Assembly (NCBI RefSeq): GCF_018811945.1
Contig: NZ_JACRVU010000006.1
Location: 1-64,000 of the forward strand
From: Gluconobacter sp. P1C6_b
GTDB lineage: Bacteria > Pseudomonadota > Alphaproteobacteria > Acetobacterales > Acetobacteraceae
DNA: 64,000 nucleotides
Reading direction: 5' to 3'
The first letter of the stretch is position 1; every line of letters begins with the position of its first letter. The notes below the pieces were generated by a model. The model made no database searches, was not told the DNA's origin, and saw only the letters and a program-made list of their open reading frames with translations. The position numbers and the translations under genes are program-made. Below, one piece after another: positions 29,915 through 38,932 of the stretch.

Positions 29915-31959
29915 GCTAATGGGGCGTAACGGGGGACAGGGTTCGCGTCCAGCAGAACATCCCAGTGTTTCAGGATCAGCTCCAGTTTTCCAAGCACCCG
30001 GCGCGCATCCATGCATTCGCGCTGCAAGCGGCGCTCCTCGTCCAGTCCCTCATGTGACGGCTCACCAGACACAAGACGCGCACCCGCGCACAGACGCAGC
30101 GCGCCCGCCGGTCCGTTCACCAGCGGATGAGGCACCGGCACCGGCTGCCCCAGCACACAGAGCAGGCTGCCCTCGCCTTCCGTCACCCAGGGCGACAGAT
30201 CCGCGTTCAGCCAGCGATGCAGACGCCGGGCATCTTCCAATGCCAGCGGACGGCCGGAAGCATGCGGATCTTCAACTAGGAAGGACAGGATGGTCGGCAC
30301 CGCATCCCAGCGACCGTCATCAAAAGGCGTCCCCATGGGCAGCATGGTGAGAACCGGACGGGCATTAACCATAGCCACGGCCTCCGTCATGAACCGGGTC
30401 AGACGTCCACGAATGACAGGATCGGGCAGCGCAAACAGTGCATCCATTTCCGCCAGAGCCGCATACCAGCGCAGCGCCAGTCCGATATTGTGACCGTTAT
30501 TAAGAGCCGAAGCATCCGCGCCCTCCGGCCACTCATCCCGGTTGCCATAAGCCCGCAGCCCTTTGGGAAGCGGCAGGGACGGCAGACGACTGCGGATTGC
30601 GGGAGGAAGGAGAATTGCCCCGCAGAAAGGTGGGCCGGTAAAGAACTTGGAGCCGGTAATCATGACAATGATCCCCCGCTCCACCCATTCCGCCACACGC
30701 GACGGGCTCAGCCGCGCCTGACAGACATCAACTACAACACTGAGCTGATCGCCCAGCTCCGTACACAATTTCCAGACAAGATCCATGTCCGGTGCCGCAA
30801 GCCCCGTCTTCGACTGGTCCAGCCGATGCAGCAGCACATGCCGCCCCTCCGCCACTTCCCGCCGCACAAGGTCTGCACATTGTGTATTGATCTCGGCCAC
30901 CGGCCGCGCCGTTCCGTCGGCCGCACGGATATCCACACCGATCAGCCGCGTCTCGGGCGAGAAGCCTTCGATCACCTCCCCCTTACCCACCAGCGTGGCA
31001 CAGGCGCTGTCCGTCGCGAAATGCCGCCCACAGGCCGCAAGTGGAACCCCGCTGCCTGTTTCATCAGGGGCCAAGAGAATGGATGTGACCGGTCGATCCG
31101 TTCCGGCCGCCACAAGCGCCAGAACCGCCAGTTCACAGTCCGTCCCGGACGCCGACAACAGAACAGCATCTTCCGGCAGACCGAAATGCGCGCCGATCGC
31201 TTCGCGGGCCCGGCGCACGACGCCTTCCTGCACCAGATCCGGGTCCTGCTTGGCCAGAAGCGCACTCATCATGCCGCGCCGGGCGGCTTCCGCACCACCA
31301 AATCCGCGTTCAGACAGCGAAGACGCCGTCGATGACCCAAAAGTGATCGCCCAGGGGCGCGGACGATGAGAACTTGAATACCGGTTCAGCCCCGTATGCG
31401 GATCAACCGCTAGTCGGGAATCCCCGCCACCGCTCATCAGGCTCTCGGCCGGCGCGAGAACAGGCCACAGACGGGTCAGAACCTTCTGCAGACGTTCGGC
31501 TTCATGCTGCGTGAAAACAGGCAGATCCGGCAGGAACGCGCTCAGCGTCTCCCAGCTCTGCATAAGAGCCGGTGCATCCGGCACATCATCGCTGAAAACC
31601 GCAAGCCAGGCCGGAAGCGGCGTAACCTCACCTGTATCGAGCGCATGAAACAGCGCCGCCACACGCGCTGCGGCAAAGCTGGCCAGATAGGGATTGGCAC
31701 CCGGCTCCAGCAACCTCATCAGTTCGATAGCATGACGCAGAAATGTTGGCGCAAGACGCGGCGCTTCAAGACACGGACCACCTAAAGTAAGCGTGGCCGT
31801 CTGCAGACAGAAAGGCTTCCCCGGTTCCAGCGTTCCCACGATCCGGAATGGGAGCGACAGTGACACATCCAGAACGGGAACCAGCCCATCCGCAATCACC
31901 CGAAGATCGGGCCGCTCCAGAACATCCGTCAGGGAGCGTGTCAAAGTATCAGCCAGCAT
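29911..31959 (-). CDS. Unassigned PLP-dependent (fold type I) enzyme
   Basis: This is a 682-residue protein with no close family I can name. The first 190 or so residues form a helical region without recognised motifs. Residues 205-600 look like a fold-type I PLP enzyme: a Gly-rich phosphate-binding ASGTDCE (about 270-276), D411-x2-Q414 in VVVDVCQA (the Asp expected to contact the pyridine nitrogen), and the probable Schiff-base Lys438 in ITGSKFFTGPPFCGA, resembling class V aminotransferases and kynureninase. It is soluble, with no signal peptide. AGGAGAGG precedes the ATG. It overlaps the histidine phosphatase gene and lies next to the rhamnose cluster, divergently. Confidence 0.75.
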   Translation of the reverse strand: MLADTLTRSLTDVLERPDLRVIADGLVPVLDVSLSLPFRIVGTLEPGKPFCLQTATLTLGGPCLEAPRLAPTFLRHAIELMRLLEPGANPYLASFAAARVAALFHALDTGEVTPLPAWLAVFSDDVPDAPALMQSWETLSAFLPDLPVFTQHEAERLQKVLTRLWPVLAPAESLMSGGGDSRLAVDPHTGLNRYSSSHRPRPWAITFGSSTASSLSERGFGGAEAARRGMMSALLAKQDPDLVQEGVVRRAREAIGAHFGLPEDAVLLSASGTDCELAVLALVAAGTDRPVTSILLAPDETGSGVPLAACGRHFATDSACATLVGKGEVIEGFSPETRLIGVDIRAADGTARPVAEINTQCADLVRREVAEGRHVLLHRLDQSKTGLAAPDMDLVWKLCTELGDQLSVVVDVCQARLSPSRVAEWVERGIIVMITGSKFFTGPPFCGAILLPPAIRSRLPSLPLPKGLRAYGNRDEWPEGADASALNNGHNIGLALRWYAALAEMDALFALPDPVIRGRLTRFMTEAVAMVNARPVLTMLPMGTPFDDGRWDAVPTILSFLVEDPHASGRPLALEDARRLHRWLNADLSPWVTEGEGSLLCVLGQPVPVPHPLVNGPAGALRLCAGARLVSGEPSHEGLDEERRLQRECMDARRVLGKLELILKHWDVLLDANPVPRYAPLA

Positions 31960-32158
31960 ATCTGCCTCTCCTGCCTCCGCACGACTGTGGGATTAGCCCA
32001 TCAGCCCGGACAGCGCGAGAGGTGAAAGCATTTCCCAATGTCACCTGTCCGGCGTGTAAAGAAACGTACCGGCGTTATTTGCGCTGTTTCAACAACGCTG
32101 TAAGATAAAAGTTATTCTGTCGGGGTTTCAGACCCTGATCCAATATCATGAGGTTCAA

Positions 32159-33214
32159 ATGCGGATTCTGCTGACAGGCGGCTGTGGTTTCATAGGATCG
32201 GCCGTTGTACGCCATCTGATCCGGAACACCGAACATTCGGTTCTGAACGTTGACTGCATGACTTATGCAGCGTCGGAAGACACGGTCAGCGAAGTCGCAG
32301 ACGATCCCCGGTATTCCCATGCCCGCGCGAACATCGTGAACGGCGTGGAAATGCAGCGCCTGTTCGAGGAATACCGCCCGGACGCCGTCATGCATCTCGC
32401 AGCGGAAAGCCATGTGGACCGCTCGATCGATGGTCCCGGCGTTTTCATCCAGACGAACGTCGTCGGCACGTATTCCCTGCTCGAAGCCGCGCGGAAATAC
32501 TGGAACACGCTGGGAGAGGCCGAAAAGAAGGCCTTTCGCTTCCATCACATTTCCACGGACGAAGTGTTCGGCCATCTGGAGCCGAACGACCCGCCGTTCA
32601 CGGAAACCACACCTTACGATCCGCGCAGCCCGTATTCGGCCTCCAAGGCCTCGTCCGACCATCTGGTCCGCGCCTGGTTCCACACCTACGGCCTGCCGAC
32701 CTTCGTGACGAACACCACCAACAATTACGGCATCTGGCACTTCCCCGAGAAGCTGATCCCGCTGGTCACGATCAACGCCATCGAAGGCCGCGAGCTTCCG
32801 GTTTACGGCAAGGGCGAGAATGTCCGCGACTGGCTGTTCGTCGAAGACCATGCCGAAGCACTGGTCAAGGCCGTCGAAATCGGCAAGCCGGGCGAAACCT
32901 ACGCCATCGGTGCCCGTCAGCCCCGCACCAATCTCGAAGTCGTCAAGAAGATCTGCGCCGTCCTCGACGAGCTTCAGCCCGATCCGGCTGGCCCGCGCGA
33001 GCGTCTGATCCGCTTCGTGACGGACCGCCCCGGCCATGACTTCCGCTACGAGATCGACCCGTCCCACGCCGAGAAGGAACTCGACTGGAAAGCGAAGCAC
33101 GATTTCGAAAGCGGCATCCGCAAGACCGTTCAGTGGTATCTCGATAACCGCGCCTGGTGGGAAGGAATCCGCTCCAAGCGCTACACCGGCCAGAGACTGG
33201 GAGCAAACACGTGA
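32159..33214 (+). CDS. rfbB: dTDP-glucose 4,6-dehydratase
   Basis: RfbB (RmlB) makes dTDP-4-dehydro-6-deoxyglucose, the second step to dTDP-L-rhamnose. The 351-residue protein begins with the NAD-binding fold [12 protein letters not shown], carries [11 protein letters not shown] and STDEVFG, and has the catalytic YSASK (about 160-164). The ATG has AGG five bases upstream. It leads a cluster with rfbA, rfbC and rfbD and overlaps the rfbA start by 4 bp. Confidence 0.96.
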   Translation: MRILLTGGCGFIGSAVVRHLIRNTEHSVLNVDCMTYAASEDTVSEVADDPRYSHARANIVNGVEMQRLFEEYRPDAVMHLAAESHVDRSIDGPGVFIQTNVVGTYSLLEAARKYWNTLGEAEKKAFRFHHISTDEVFGHLEPNDPPFTETTPYDPRSPYSASKASSDHLVRAWFHTYGLPTFVTNTTNNYGIWHFPEKLIPLVTINAIEGRELPVYGKGENVRDWLFVEDHAEALVKAVEIGKPGETYAIGARQPRTNLEVVKKICAVLDELQPDPAGPRERLIRFVTDRPGHDFRYEIDPSHAEKELDWKAKHDFESGIRKTVQWYLDNRAWWEGIRSKRYTGQRLGANT

Positions 33215-34101
33215 GCACCATCGAGACAAAGCCCATGAAGGGCATCATTCTCGCCGGCGGTTCGGGCACACGCCTGTATCCGATGACGATGGCAGCCTCC
33301 AAGCAGCTCCTGCCCGTCTATGACAAGCCGATGATCTACTATCCGCTTTCCACGCTGATGCTGGCGGGAATCCGGGACATCATGATCATCACGACCCCGC
33401 ATGACATGCCTCAGTTCCAGCGCCTGCTGGGCGATGGCTCGCAGTTCGGCGTCACTTTCGAATACCGTGTTCAGCCGTCGCCGGACGGTCTGGCACAGGC
33501 GTTCCTGATCGCCGAAGACTGGATCCAGGGCGCTCCCTGTGCCCTGGCACTGGGCGACAACCTGATCTTCTCCGAACACCTGGGCGTTCTTCTGCGTGCC
33601 GCGTCGAACCGTCCGCAGGGTGCCACGGTCTTCGCCTATCAGGTCCGCGATCCCGAACGTTACGGCGTGGTCTCCTTCGACGAGAGCGGCCGGGCCCTGA
33701 AGGTCGAGGAAAAGCCGACCCATCCGGAATCCCACTGGGCCATCACGGGTCTGTATTTCTACGACAACCGCGTCGTGGACTTCGCCAAGAAAGTGAAGCC
33801 CAGCGCCCGCGGCGAGCTGGAAATCACCGACCTCAACCGCATGTATCTCGAAGAAGGCACCCTTCAGGTGGATCGTCTGGGCCGTGGCTGCGCCTGGCTC
33901 GACGCTGGCATGCCCGACAGCCTGATGCAGGCCGGAACCTTCGTGCAGACCATCCAGTCCCGTCAGGGCATGCTGGTGGGCTCTCCGGCCGAAGTGGCAT
34001 TCCGCAACAAGTTCATCACCGCCGACCAGCTTCGCGAACACGCGAAGGAAATGGGCAAGACCGAACTCGGTCGCCTGCTGCGGGAACTGGCCGACAGCTG
34101 A
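33211..34101 (+). CDS. rfbA: Glucose-1-phosphate thymidylyltransferase
   Basis: RfbA (RmlA) joins glucose-1-phosphate and dTTP to give dTDP-glucose. The 296-residue protein has the nucleotide-binding [27 protein letters not shown] and LGDNLIF motifs. I chose GTG at 33211, overlapping the rfbB stop, because GGGAG sits eight bases upstream; an ATG at 33235 would start directly at the fold. A strong terminator follows the gene. Confidence 0.96.
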   Translation: MSTIETKPMKGIILAGGSGTRLYPMTMAASKQLLPVYDKPMIYYPLSTLMLAGIRDIMIITTPHDMPQFQRLLGDGSQFGVTFEYRVQPSPDGLAQAFLIAEDWIQGAPCALALGDNLIFSEHLGVLLRAASNRPQGATVFAYQVRDPERYGVVSFDESGRALKVEEKPTHPESHWAITGLYFYDNRVVDFAKKVKPSARGELEITDLNRMYLEEGTLQVDRLGRGCAWLDAGMPDSLMQAGTFVQTIQSRQGMLVGSPAEVAFRNKFITADQLREHAKEMGKTELGRLLRELADS

Positions 34102-34110
34102 TTTCTTCAT

Positions 34111-34155
34111 ACGGTTCCGGCTTCCTGCATCTTTTTGCAGCCGGAGCCGTTTTTT
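34111..34155 (+). terminator. Strong terminator between rfbA and rfbC
   Basis: Twelve-nt arms (34111-34122 and 34139-34150) pair with a single G-T, and a run of six T follows. It lies inside the rhamnose cluster, so it may limit transcription into rfbC and rfbD. Confidence 0.88.
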
Positions 34156-34203
34156 CGTGACCAATTTTCACGACCCCATCTGCAAAACAGGGATTTTCAG
34201 AGC

Positions 34204-34767
34204 ATGAAAGTCGAACGTCTTTCCATTCCAGAGGTCATTCTCGTCACGCCTCCCCGTTTTGGTGACAATCGCGGCTTCTTCTCCGAAACCTACAATGTAG
34301 AGCGCATGGGCGAAGCCGGCATCGACCTGCCCTTCGTTCAGGACAACCAGAGCCTTTCACGCCAGAAGGGCGTCGTCCGTGGCCTGCACTGCCAGCTTGC
34401 GCCTTACGAACAGGGCAAGCTTGTCCGCGTCACACGCGGCGCCATCTGGGATGTGGCCGTCGACGCACGCACGGGCTCGCCGACCTATGGCAAATGGTGC
34501 GCAGCGGAACTCTCCGCCGAAAACTGGTCCCAGCTCTGGATTCCGCCCGGCTTCCTGCACGGCTTTGTCACGCTCGAAGAGAACACCGAGGTGCAGTACA
34601 AATGCACCTCGCTCTACAGCAAGGTCTCCGAACGCGCCGTCATCTGGAACTGCCCGGAACTGAAGATCGACTGGCCCGTTTCCGAAGCTGACGCCATCCT
34701 GTCCGACAAGGACAAGGTCGCACCGCATTTTACCGAAGCCAAGGGCTGGTTCTCGTACGAAAAGTGA
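34204..34767 (+). CDS. rfbC: dTDP-4-dehydrorhamnose 3,5-epimerase
   Basis: RfbC (RmlC) epimerises the dTDP-4-keto sugar at C3 and C5. The 187-residue cupin has the conserved DNRGFFSETYN, the catalytic His in VVRGLHCQ (about 62), LRV-type KLVRVTRGAIWDVAVD and PPGFLHGF. The ATG at 34204 fits the family; the ribosome site is weak. The gene begins about 50 bp after the strong terminator and overlaps the next gene's alternative GTG start. Confidence 0.95.
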   Translation: MKVERLSIPEVILVTPPRFGDNRGFFSETYNVERMGEAGIDLPFVQDNQSLSRQKGVVRGLHCQLAPYEQGKLVRVTRGAIWDVAVDARTGSPTYGKWCAAELSAENWSQLWIPPGFLHGFVTLEENTEVQYKCTSLYSKVSERAVIWNCPELKIDWPVSEADAILSDKDKVAPHFTEAKGWFSYEK

Positions 34768-34769
34768 GC

Positions 34770-35669
34770 ATGACGATGTCCAGCACAGGTCCCATTCTCG
34801 TCACGGGCGGCAACGGCCAGCTTGCGACGTCCCTTCAGAATCTCGGCGACGAACGCATCATCCGCGTCGGCCGTCCGGAATTCGATTTCGACCGCCCGGA
34901 AACCATTGCCGCCACGGTCGAGAAGTATAAACCTTCCGTGGTCGTGAACGCAGCCGCCTGGACGGCCGTCGATCTGGCCGAGACGGAAAAGGACGGCGCC
35001 GAACGCGCCAACAATTCCGGCCCGGCCGCATTGGCCGCAGCCTGCGCCAAGGCGGATATCCCGTTCATCCATGTCTCGACGGACTACGTCTTCTCCGGTG
35101 ACAAGGGCACGCCCTACACCGAAGACGATGCCACCTCTCCCGAGACGGTCTATGGCAGCACCAAGGCCGAAGGTGAGCAGTCCGTCCTGACCGCCAACAT
35201 CAAGAGCATCATCCTGCGCACTGCCTGGGTCTATTCCGCTCATGGCAAGAACTTCGTGCGCACCATGATCAATGCGGGCGCGAAAAACCCCGTGCTCAAG
35301 GTCGTCGGGGACCAGAAGGGCAATCCGACCAGTTCGGACGATCTGGCCGAAGCCATTCTCGCCATCATCGCCCTGATCGAACGCGATGGCTGGAAACCGG
35401 AATACTGCGGCATTTTCCACGCCAGCGGAACCGGTGAAACCACATGGCACGGCCTGGCCGTCGCCGCGCTGGAAGAGGCCGCAAAGCATGGCCAGACCAT
35501 GCCGCAGGTCAACGCCATCCGCACCGAAGACTGGCCCACGCCAGCCAAGCGTCCGCAGGACTCCCGGATGGACAATTCGAAACTCCATCGCGTCTTCGGC
35601 GTAAAAATGCCGGACTGGCGCCACAGCGTGACGCATATCGTCCACAAGCTGTTTTCTCCTGAAGCCTGA
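34770..35669 (+). CDS. rfbD: dTDP-4-dehydrorhamnose reductase
   Basis: RfbD (RmlD) carries out the last step, reducing dTDP-4-dehydrorhamnose to dTDP-L-rhamnose with NAD(P)H. The 299-residue protein has the GGNGQLATSL fold, VNAAAWTAVD, STDYVFSG and the YGSTKAEGE active site (Tyr and Lys). Several starts are possible: GTG 34764 overlapping the rfbC stop, or ATG 34770 (chosen) or 34776. A GC-rich hairpin without U-run (35676-35702) follows. Confidence 0.94.
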   Translation: MTMSSTGPILVTGGNGQLATSLQNLGDERIIRVGRPEFDFDRPETIAATVEKYKPSVVVNAAAWTAVDLAETEKDGAERANNSGPAALAAACAKADIPFIHVSTDYVFSGDKGTPYTEDDATSPETVYGSTKAEGEQSVLTANIKSIILRTAWVYSAHGKNFVRTMINAGAKNPVLKVVGDQKGNPTSSDDLAEAILAIIALIERDGWKPEYCGIFHASGTGETTWHGLAVAALEEAAKHGQTMPQVNAIRTEDWPTPAKRPQDSRMDNSKLHRVFGVKMPDWRHSVTHIVHKLFSPEA

Positions 35670-35675
35670 CTGCCT

Positions 35676-35702
35676 GTTGCCCTCTCCCGGCGGGAGGGCA
35701 AC
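35676..35702 (+). terminator. Hairpin after rfbD
   Basis: GTTGCCCTC pairs with a GAGGGCAAC arm around a short loop. No U-run follows, so it may be an RNA-stabilising or rho-assisted end rather than a classic terminator. Confidence 0.45.
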
Positions 35703-35780
35703 CGACCATCACACTCTCTGCCGTTGCGTCCGAATGATTCCCTTTTCCTTTCTTTCGGCCTCATGCCCAGGTGCCGAAAC

Positions 35781-36719
35781 ATGACACAGAAAAGGGCCGA
35801 ATCTTCCCGTCAGGTCGCCATTCTCCTGTCGCTCTACAATGGCGAAACCTATCTGGACGCCCAGCTTGCCAGCATCCTGGCCCAGACCCATCCTGACTGG
35901 ACGCTTTACTGGCGCGATGACGCCTCAACCGATCTCTCGCGCGAACGGATGCGTGCCTTTGCCGAAGGCCCCGGACAGGGCCGCTGCGTCGAAATCACGA
36001 CCCGCAACGGCCGCCTGGGCGTCGCAGGATCTTACGCGCATCTGCTCGACGCCATCCCCGACACGCCCTATGTCGCCTTCGCCGATCAGGACGACATCTG
36101 GGAACCGCAGAAGCTGGAATGGGCCCTTGATGCCGTCAGCCGTCGCGCGGCCGAAAAGCCGACCCTCTATTGCGCCCGCCAGTATCTGACAGACGCGGAT
36201 CTCGTCATTTTCCAGGAATCCGCTCCCCTGCGTCGCAGACCTGATTTCCCGGCTTCCCTGACGCAAAACATCGCAACCGGCCACACCATCCTGCTGAACG
36301 CCGCAACCCACAGCCTGATGCGGAACACGCCACCCCCGCCTTCGGTCCTGCATGACTGGTGGGCCTATCTCCTGACGGCCGCAGCCGGCGGAGAGGTCAT
36401 TTTCGACAACCGCTGCGTCAGCTACTACCGGCAGCACGCCCACAACACCGTTGGTGCAACCGGTTCCTTCATCAGACGCGCCTGGGCCGCCTGCCGTCGT
36501 GGACCGAAGGTCTTCATGACGATCTTCCACTCCAACGTGACGCATCTGCTGGACCGTCCGGAAAACCTGTCCGCTCCGGCCCGGCGCCTGCTGACGGACA
36601 TCGCCGCCGCCCGCACATTCCGCGCCCGACTGCGCACGCTTTTCAGATATCCGTCCCTCCGGCGACAGCGGTTCTCCGAAACCACCGTCTTCCGGATCTG
36701 GTACCTACTCTCACGCTAG
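35781..36719 (+). CDS. Family 2 glycosyltransferase (rhamnosyltransferase-like)
   Basis: This 312-residue protein has the GT-A fold signature SLYNGETYLDAQL, the nucleotide-sugar-binding DDASTD (about 48-53) and ADQDDIWEP, which resemble rhamnosyltransferases of polysaccharide and O-antigen clusters. Its position right after rfbABCD suggests that it transfers rhamnose, by inference. It is cytoplasmic, with no clear membrane anchor. Start candidates are ATG 35763 and 35781; the latter has AGG nine bases upstream. It ends 9 bp into the convergent HIT gene. Confidence 0.85.
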   Translation: MTQKRAESSRQVAILLSLYNGETYLDAQLASILAQTHPDWTLYWRDDASTDLSRERMRAFAEGPGQGRCVEITTRNGRLGVAGSYAHLLDAIPDTPYVAFADQDDIWEPQKLEWALDAVSRRAAEKPTLYCARQYLTDADLVIFQESAPLRRRPDFPASLTQNIATGHTILLNAATHSLMRNTPPPPSVLHDWWAYLLTAAAGGEVIFDNRCVSYYRQHAHNTVGATGSFIRRAWAACRRGPKVFMTIFHSNVTHLLDRPENLSAPARRLLTDIAAARTFRARLRTLFRYPSLRRQRFSETTVFRIWYLLSR

Positions 36720-37151
36720 ATCCAGATAACGCCGCATGGCCTCCATGAACGAGCCGTCCTGCTCCAGACTGAACGGCCGCGCTGCGTCGTAGTCATAGAC
36801 CGTCCCCGCCGGGCGCGTGGCTTTTTCCGGATCTTCAGAGGCATAGCGCGGGACAATGTGAGTGTGCAGGGATGGCGCCAGATTGCACCAGGTCTCGTAA
36901 TTGATCCGCACCGCGTCGGTGACGGCCAGCAACGCATCCCCGACCGCCGCCATATCCGCCAGATACTGCGCCCGCGCCTCACCCTTGAGATCATTGATCG
37001 TGGGCACGACCGGATCAGCCAGAAGCTGGCAATAGCCCGGCAGAGGCTGGGTCTGACCGATCACCAGCCAGCCCGATTTCATACGCCCGATAACAGAAGG
37101 GTTGCTGCCACATCGTGCGGCAGCAACCCTCTGTGCGATAACATCCGTCAT
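36711..37151 (-). CDS. HIT-family protein
   Basis: This 146-residue protein carries a histidine-triad motif, SLHTHIVPRY, near residue 93, placing it in the HIT superfamily of nucleotide hydrolases and transferases. The conserved block SGWLVIGQTQPLPGYCQLL and ADPVVPTINDL matches a bacterial HIT subgroup. AGGGGAA precedes the ATG. A perfect 12-bp inverted repeat (37098-37130) lies inside codons 8-18. It follows the MFS transporter gene on the same strand with 34 bp between them. Substrate unknown. Confidence 0.85.
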   Translation of the reverse strand: MTDVIAQRVAAARCGSNPSVIGRMKSGWLVIGQTQPLPGYCQLLADPVVPTINDLKGEARAQYLADMAAVGDALLAVTDAVRINYETWCNLAPSLHTHIVPRYASEDPEKATRPAGTVYDYDAARPFSLEQDGSFMEAMRRYLDLA

Positions 37152-37185
37152 GGTCAGTTCCCCTTCTGTATGAAGGGGAAAGCTA

Positions 37186-38670
37186 TCATGCAGCGGCTTC
37201 GGCGTCCCCGTCATCGCTCTGCACAATCCGGGTATTCCCCGGCGTCGGACGGAAGCGCTTCTCAAGGAGAGCCTCTTCAATGTCCTCAAGCGACGCACCA
37301 GCCGTTTCCGGCACGAAGAAGAACACGAAGATCACGGATGCCAGGTTCACAAAAGCATAGAACCACATCGTCCAGCTCAGCCCGATGGCTTCGGCCATGC
37401 TCAGCGCCGTGCTGGTCACCAGAAGATCGGCCCCCCACAGCGTCGCGGCATGCAGAGACGTCGCCTGTCCGCGCATCGACAGCGGGAACATCTCAGCCCC
37501 CAGCAGCCAGCCACAGACCTGGATGCCGCCGGAATTGAACATCATGAACAGCAGCAGGAACACGACGATCATGTAGGCACCCACGCTGCCCGGAGCCGGA
37601 TGGCTCAGGAACATCACCCCAAGCCCGACCAGCGACAGAGCCGCTCCCGGCCCCATGATGAGCATCAGGCGACGACGGCCGATCCGATCCACGAACATGC
37701 AGCCCAGGAACGTCATGATGCAGTAGATCACCGCCACACCCAGCGACGCCAGAAGGGCCGAGGATGTGCCGAAACCCGCATCATTCAGGAAGGTCGGCGT
37801 ATAGTAGATCATCATTTCCAGACCGCCGCACTGCGTAAAGAACGCAACGCCAAGAGCGGCCACAAGTGCAGGGCGCACCCAGGGCTGGAACAGGCCGCGC
37901 CAGCCACGGTTCTTCGGATCGATCCCTTCCGCGTTCTCGCGGATGGTCTGCACCTCGCGGCGGATGGCCCGCTTGGTCGTGCGGATCCGGCCAAGCTGGA
38001 TGATGGCACTCTTCATGCCCTCGTTCTCAGCCGCCCAGCGCGGGCTTTTGGGCATGAAGAACATCGAGATGAACACGATGGCCGCCGGAATGGCCGCAAC
38101 ACCGACCATCGGCCGCCAGCCCCAGTTCACCCGCTCCGTAAAGCCGATGATATTGGCGATCAGAATGCCCAGACCGATGGCCACGTTGAACATCGTAACC
38201 AGCGTGCCACGGCGCTCCTGTGGCGCCAATTCGGAAATATACATCGGCACGACCTGCGTCGAACCGCCAACCGCCAGCCCCAGCACGAAGCGCGCGCCGA
38301 TCAGGCTCCACACATCCGGCGCCAGCGAACAGGCCGTGGCACCCATCACGAAAAGACCACTCACCATGCAGGTGGTATTCCGGCGTCCGAATTTCTCCGA
38401 AAGCCCTCCGGCCGCAAATGCGCCAAAGATGGCACCGAGCAGAATGGCGGATGCAACCCACTCCTTCATGGTGGCACCCAAGCGGAAATCATCCCCGATT
38501 AGCGGCAGCGTGCCGGAGATGATGCCCGTGTCATAGCCATAGAGACCACCGCAGATCGCGGCGACCACAGCGGCCAGAATCAGCATCAGCTTGGCGTTGG
38601 GAGAAACTTCGATGGACGCGGGATCGATGTGGTCCCGTCCGGTTCGGACTGTTTTCGTATCGTTTTCCAT
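37186..38670 (-). CDS. MFS sugar transporter (sugar porter family)
   Basis: This 494-residue protein has about 12 membrane segments and sugar-porter signatures: GYDTGIISG in helix 1, GRR between helices 2 and 3, ISELAPQERRG after helix 4, and the second-half DRIGRRR. It resembles GalP/XylE-type sugar-proton symporters of the cytoplasmic membrane; glucose, xylose or a polyol are all possible substrates. Start ATG 38670 or GTG 38688; neither has a clear ribosome site. The C-terminal tail ends in acidic residues and alanines. Confidence 0.92.
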   Translation of the reverse strand: MENDTKTVRTGRDHIDPASIEVSPNAKLMLILAAVVAAICGGLYGYDTGIISGTLPLIGDDFRLGATMKEWVASAILLGAIFGAFAAGGLSEKFGRRNTTCMVSGLFVMGATACSLAPDVWSLIGARFVLGLAVGGSTQVVPMYISELAPQERRGTLVTMFNVAIGLGILIANIIGFTERVNWGWRPMVGVAAIPAAIVFISMFFMPKSPRWAAENEGMKSAIIQLGRIRTTKRAIRREVQTIRENAEGIDPKNRGWRGLFQPWVRPALVAALGVAFFTQCGGLEMMIYYTPTFLNDAGFGTSSALLASLGVAVIYCIMTFLGCMFVDRIGRRRLMLIMGPGAALSLVGLGVMFLSHPAPGSVGAYMIVVFLLLFMMFNSGGIQVCGWLLGAEMFPLSMRGQATSLHAATLWGADLLVTSTALSMAEAIGLSWTMWFYAFVNLASVIFVFFFVPETAGASLEDIEEALLEKRFRPTPGNTRIVQSDDGDAEAAA

Positions 38671-38803
38671 AGTGGGATAACATATCACAAAACGGATGGT
38701 TTTTCAGGCCCGGGAGAAAACCGCCAAAATTCGACCTGAAACACAGTCAGGAAAACACGATCAGGATTGACTATCACATCCGAAGACCGTCAGGATACGC
38801 CCC

Positions 38804-38932
38804 ATGCAGACACCCGACACAACCAATGATGTTCCGGTTATTGGCACGAAAGCGCTGATCATCATGCATGGAATGCTGGTCGCATTCATCATGCTGATCC
38901 ATTTCAAGCTATCCGGCCTTACAGACTTCTGA
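38804..38932 (+). CDS. 42-residue single-pass membrane peptide
   Basis: A short frame starts at ATG 38804 with AGGA eight bases upstream and encodes a polar N-terminus followed by one hydrophobic helix (about 17-34, ending LIHFKLSG). It overlaps the end of the convergent permease gene by 14 bp. It could be a small membrane protein of unknown function. The ribosome site and the amphipathic layout support it; no family is recognised. Confidence 0.5.
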   Translation: MQTPDTTNDVPVIGTKALIIMHGMLVAFIMLIHFKLSGLTDF

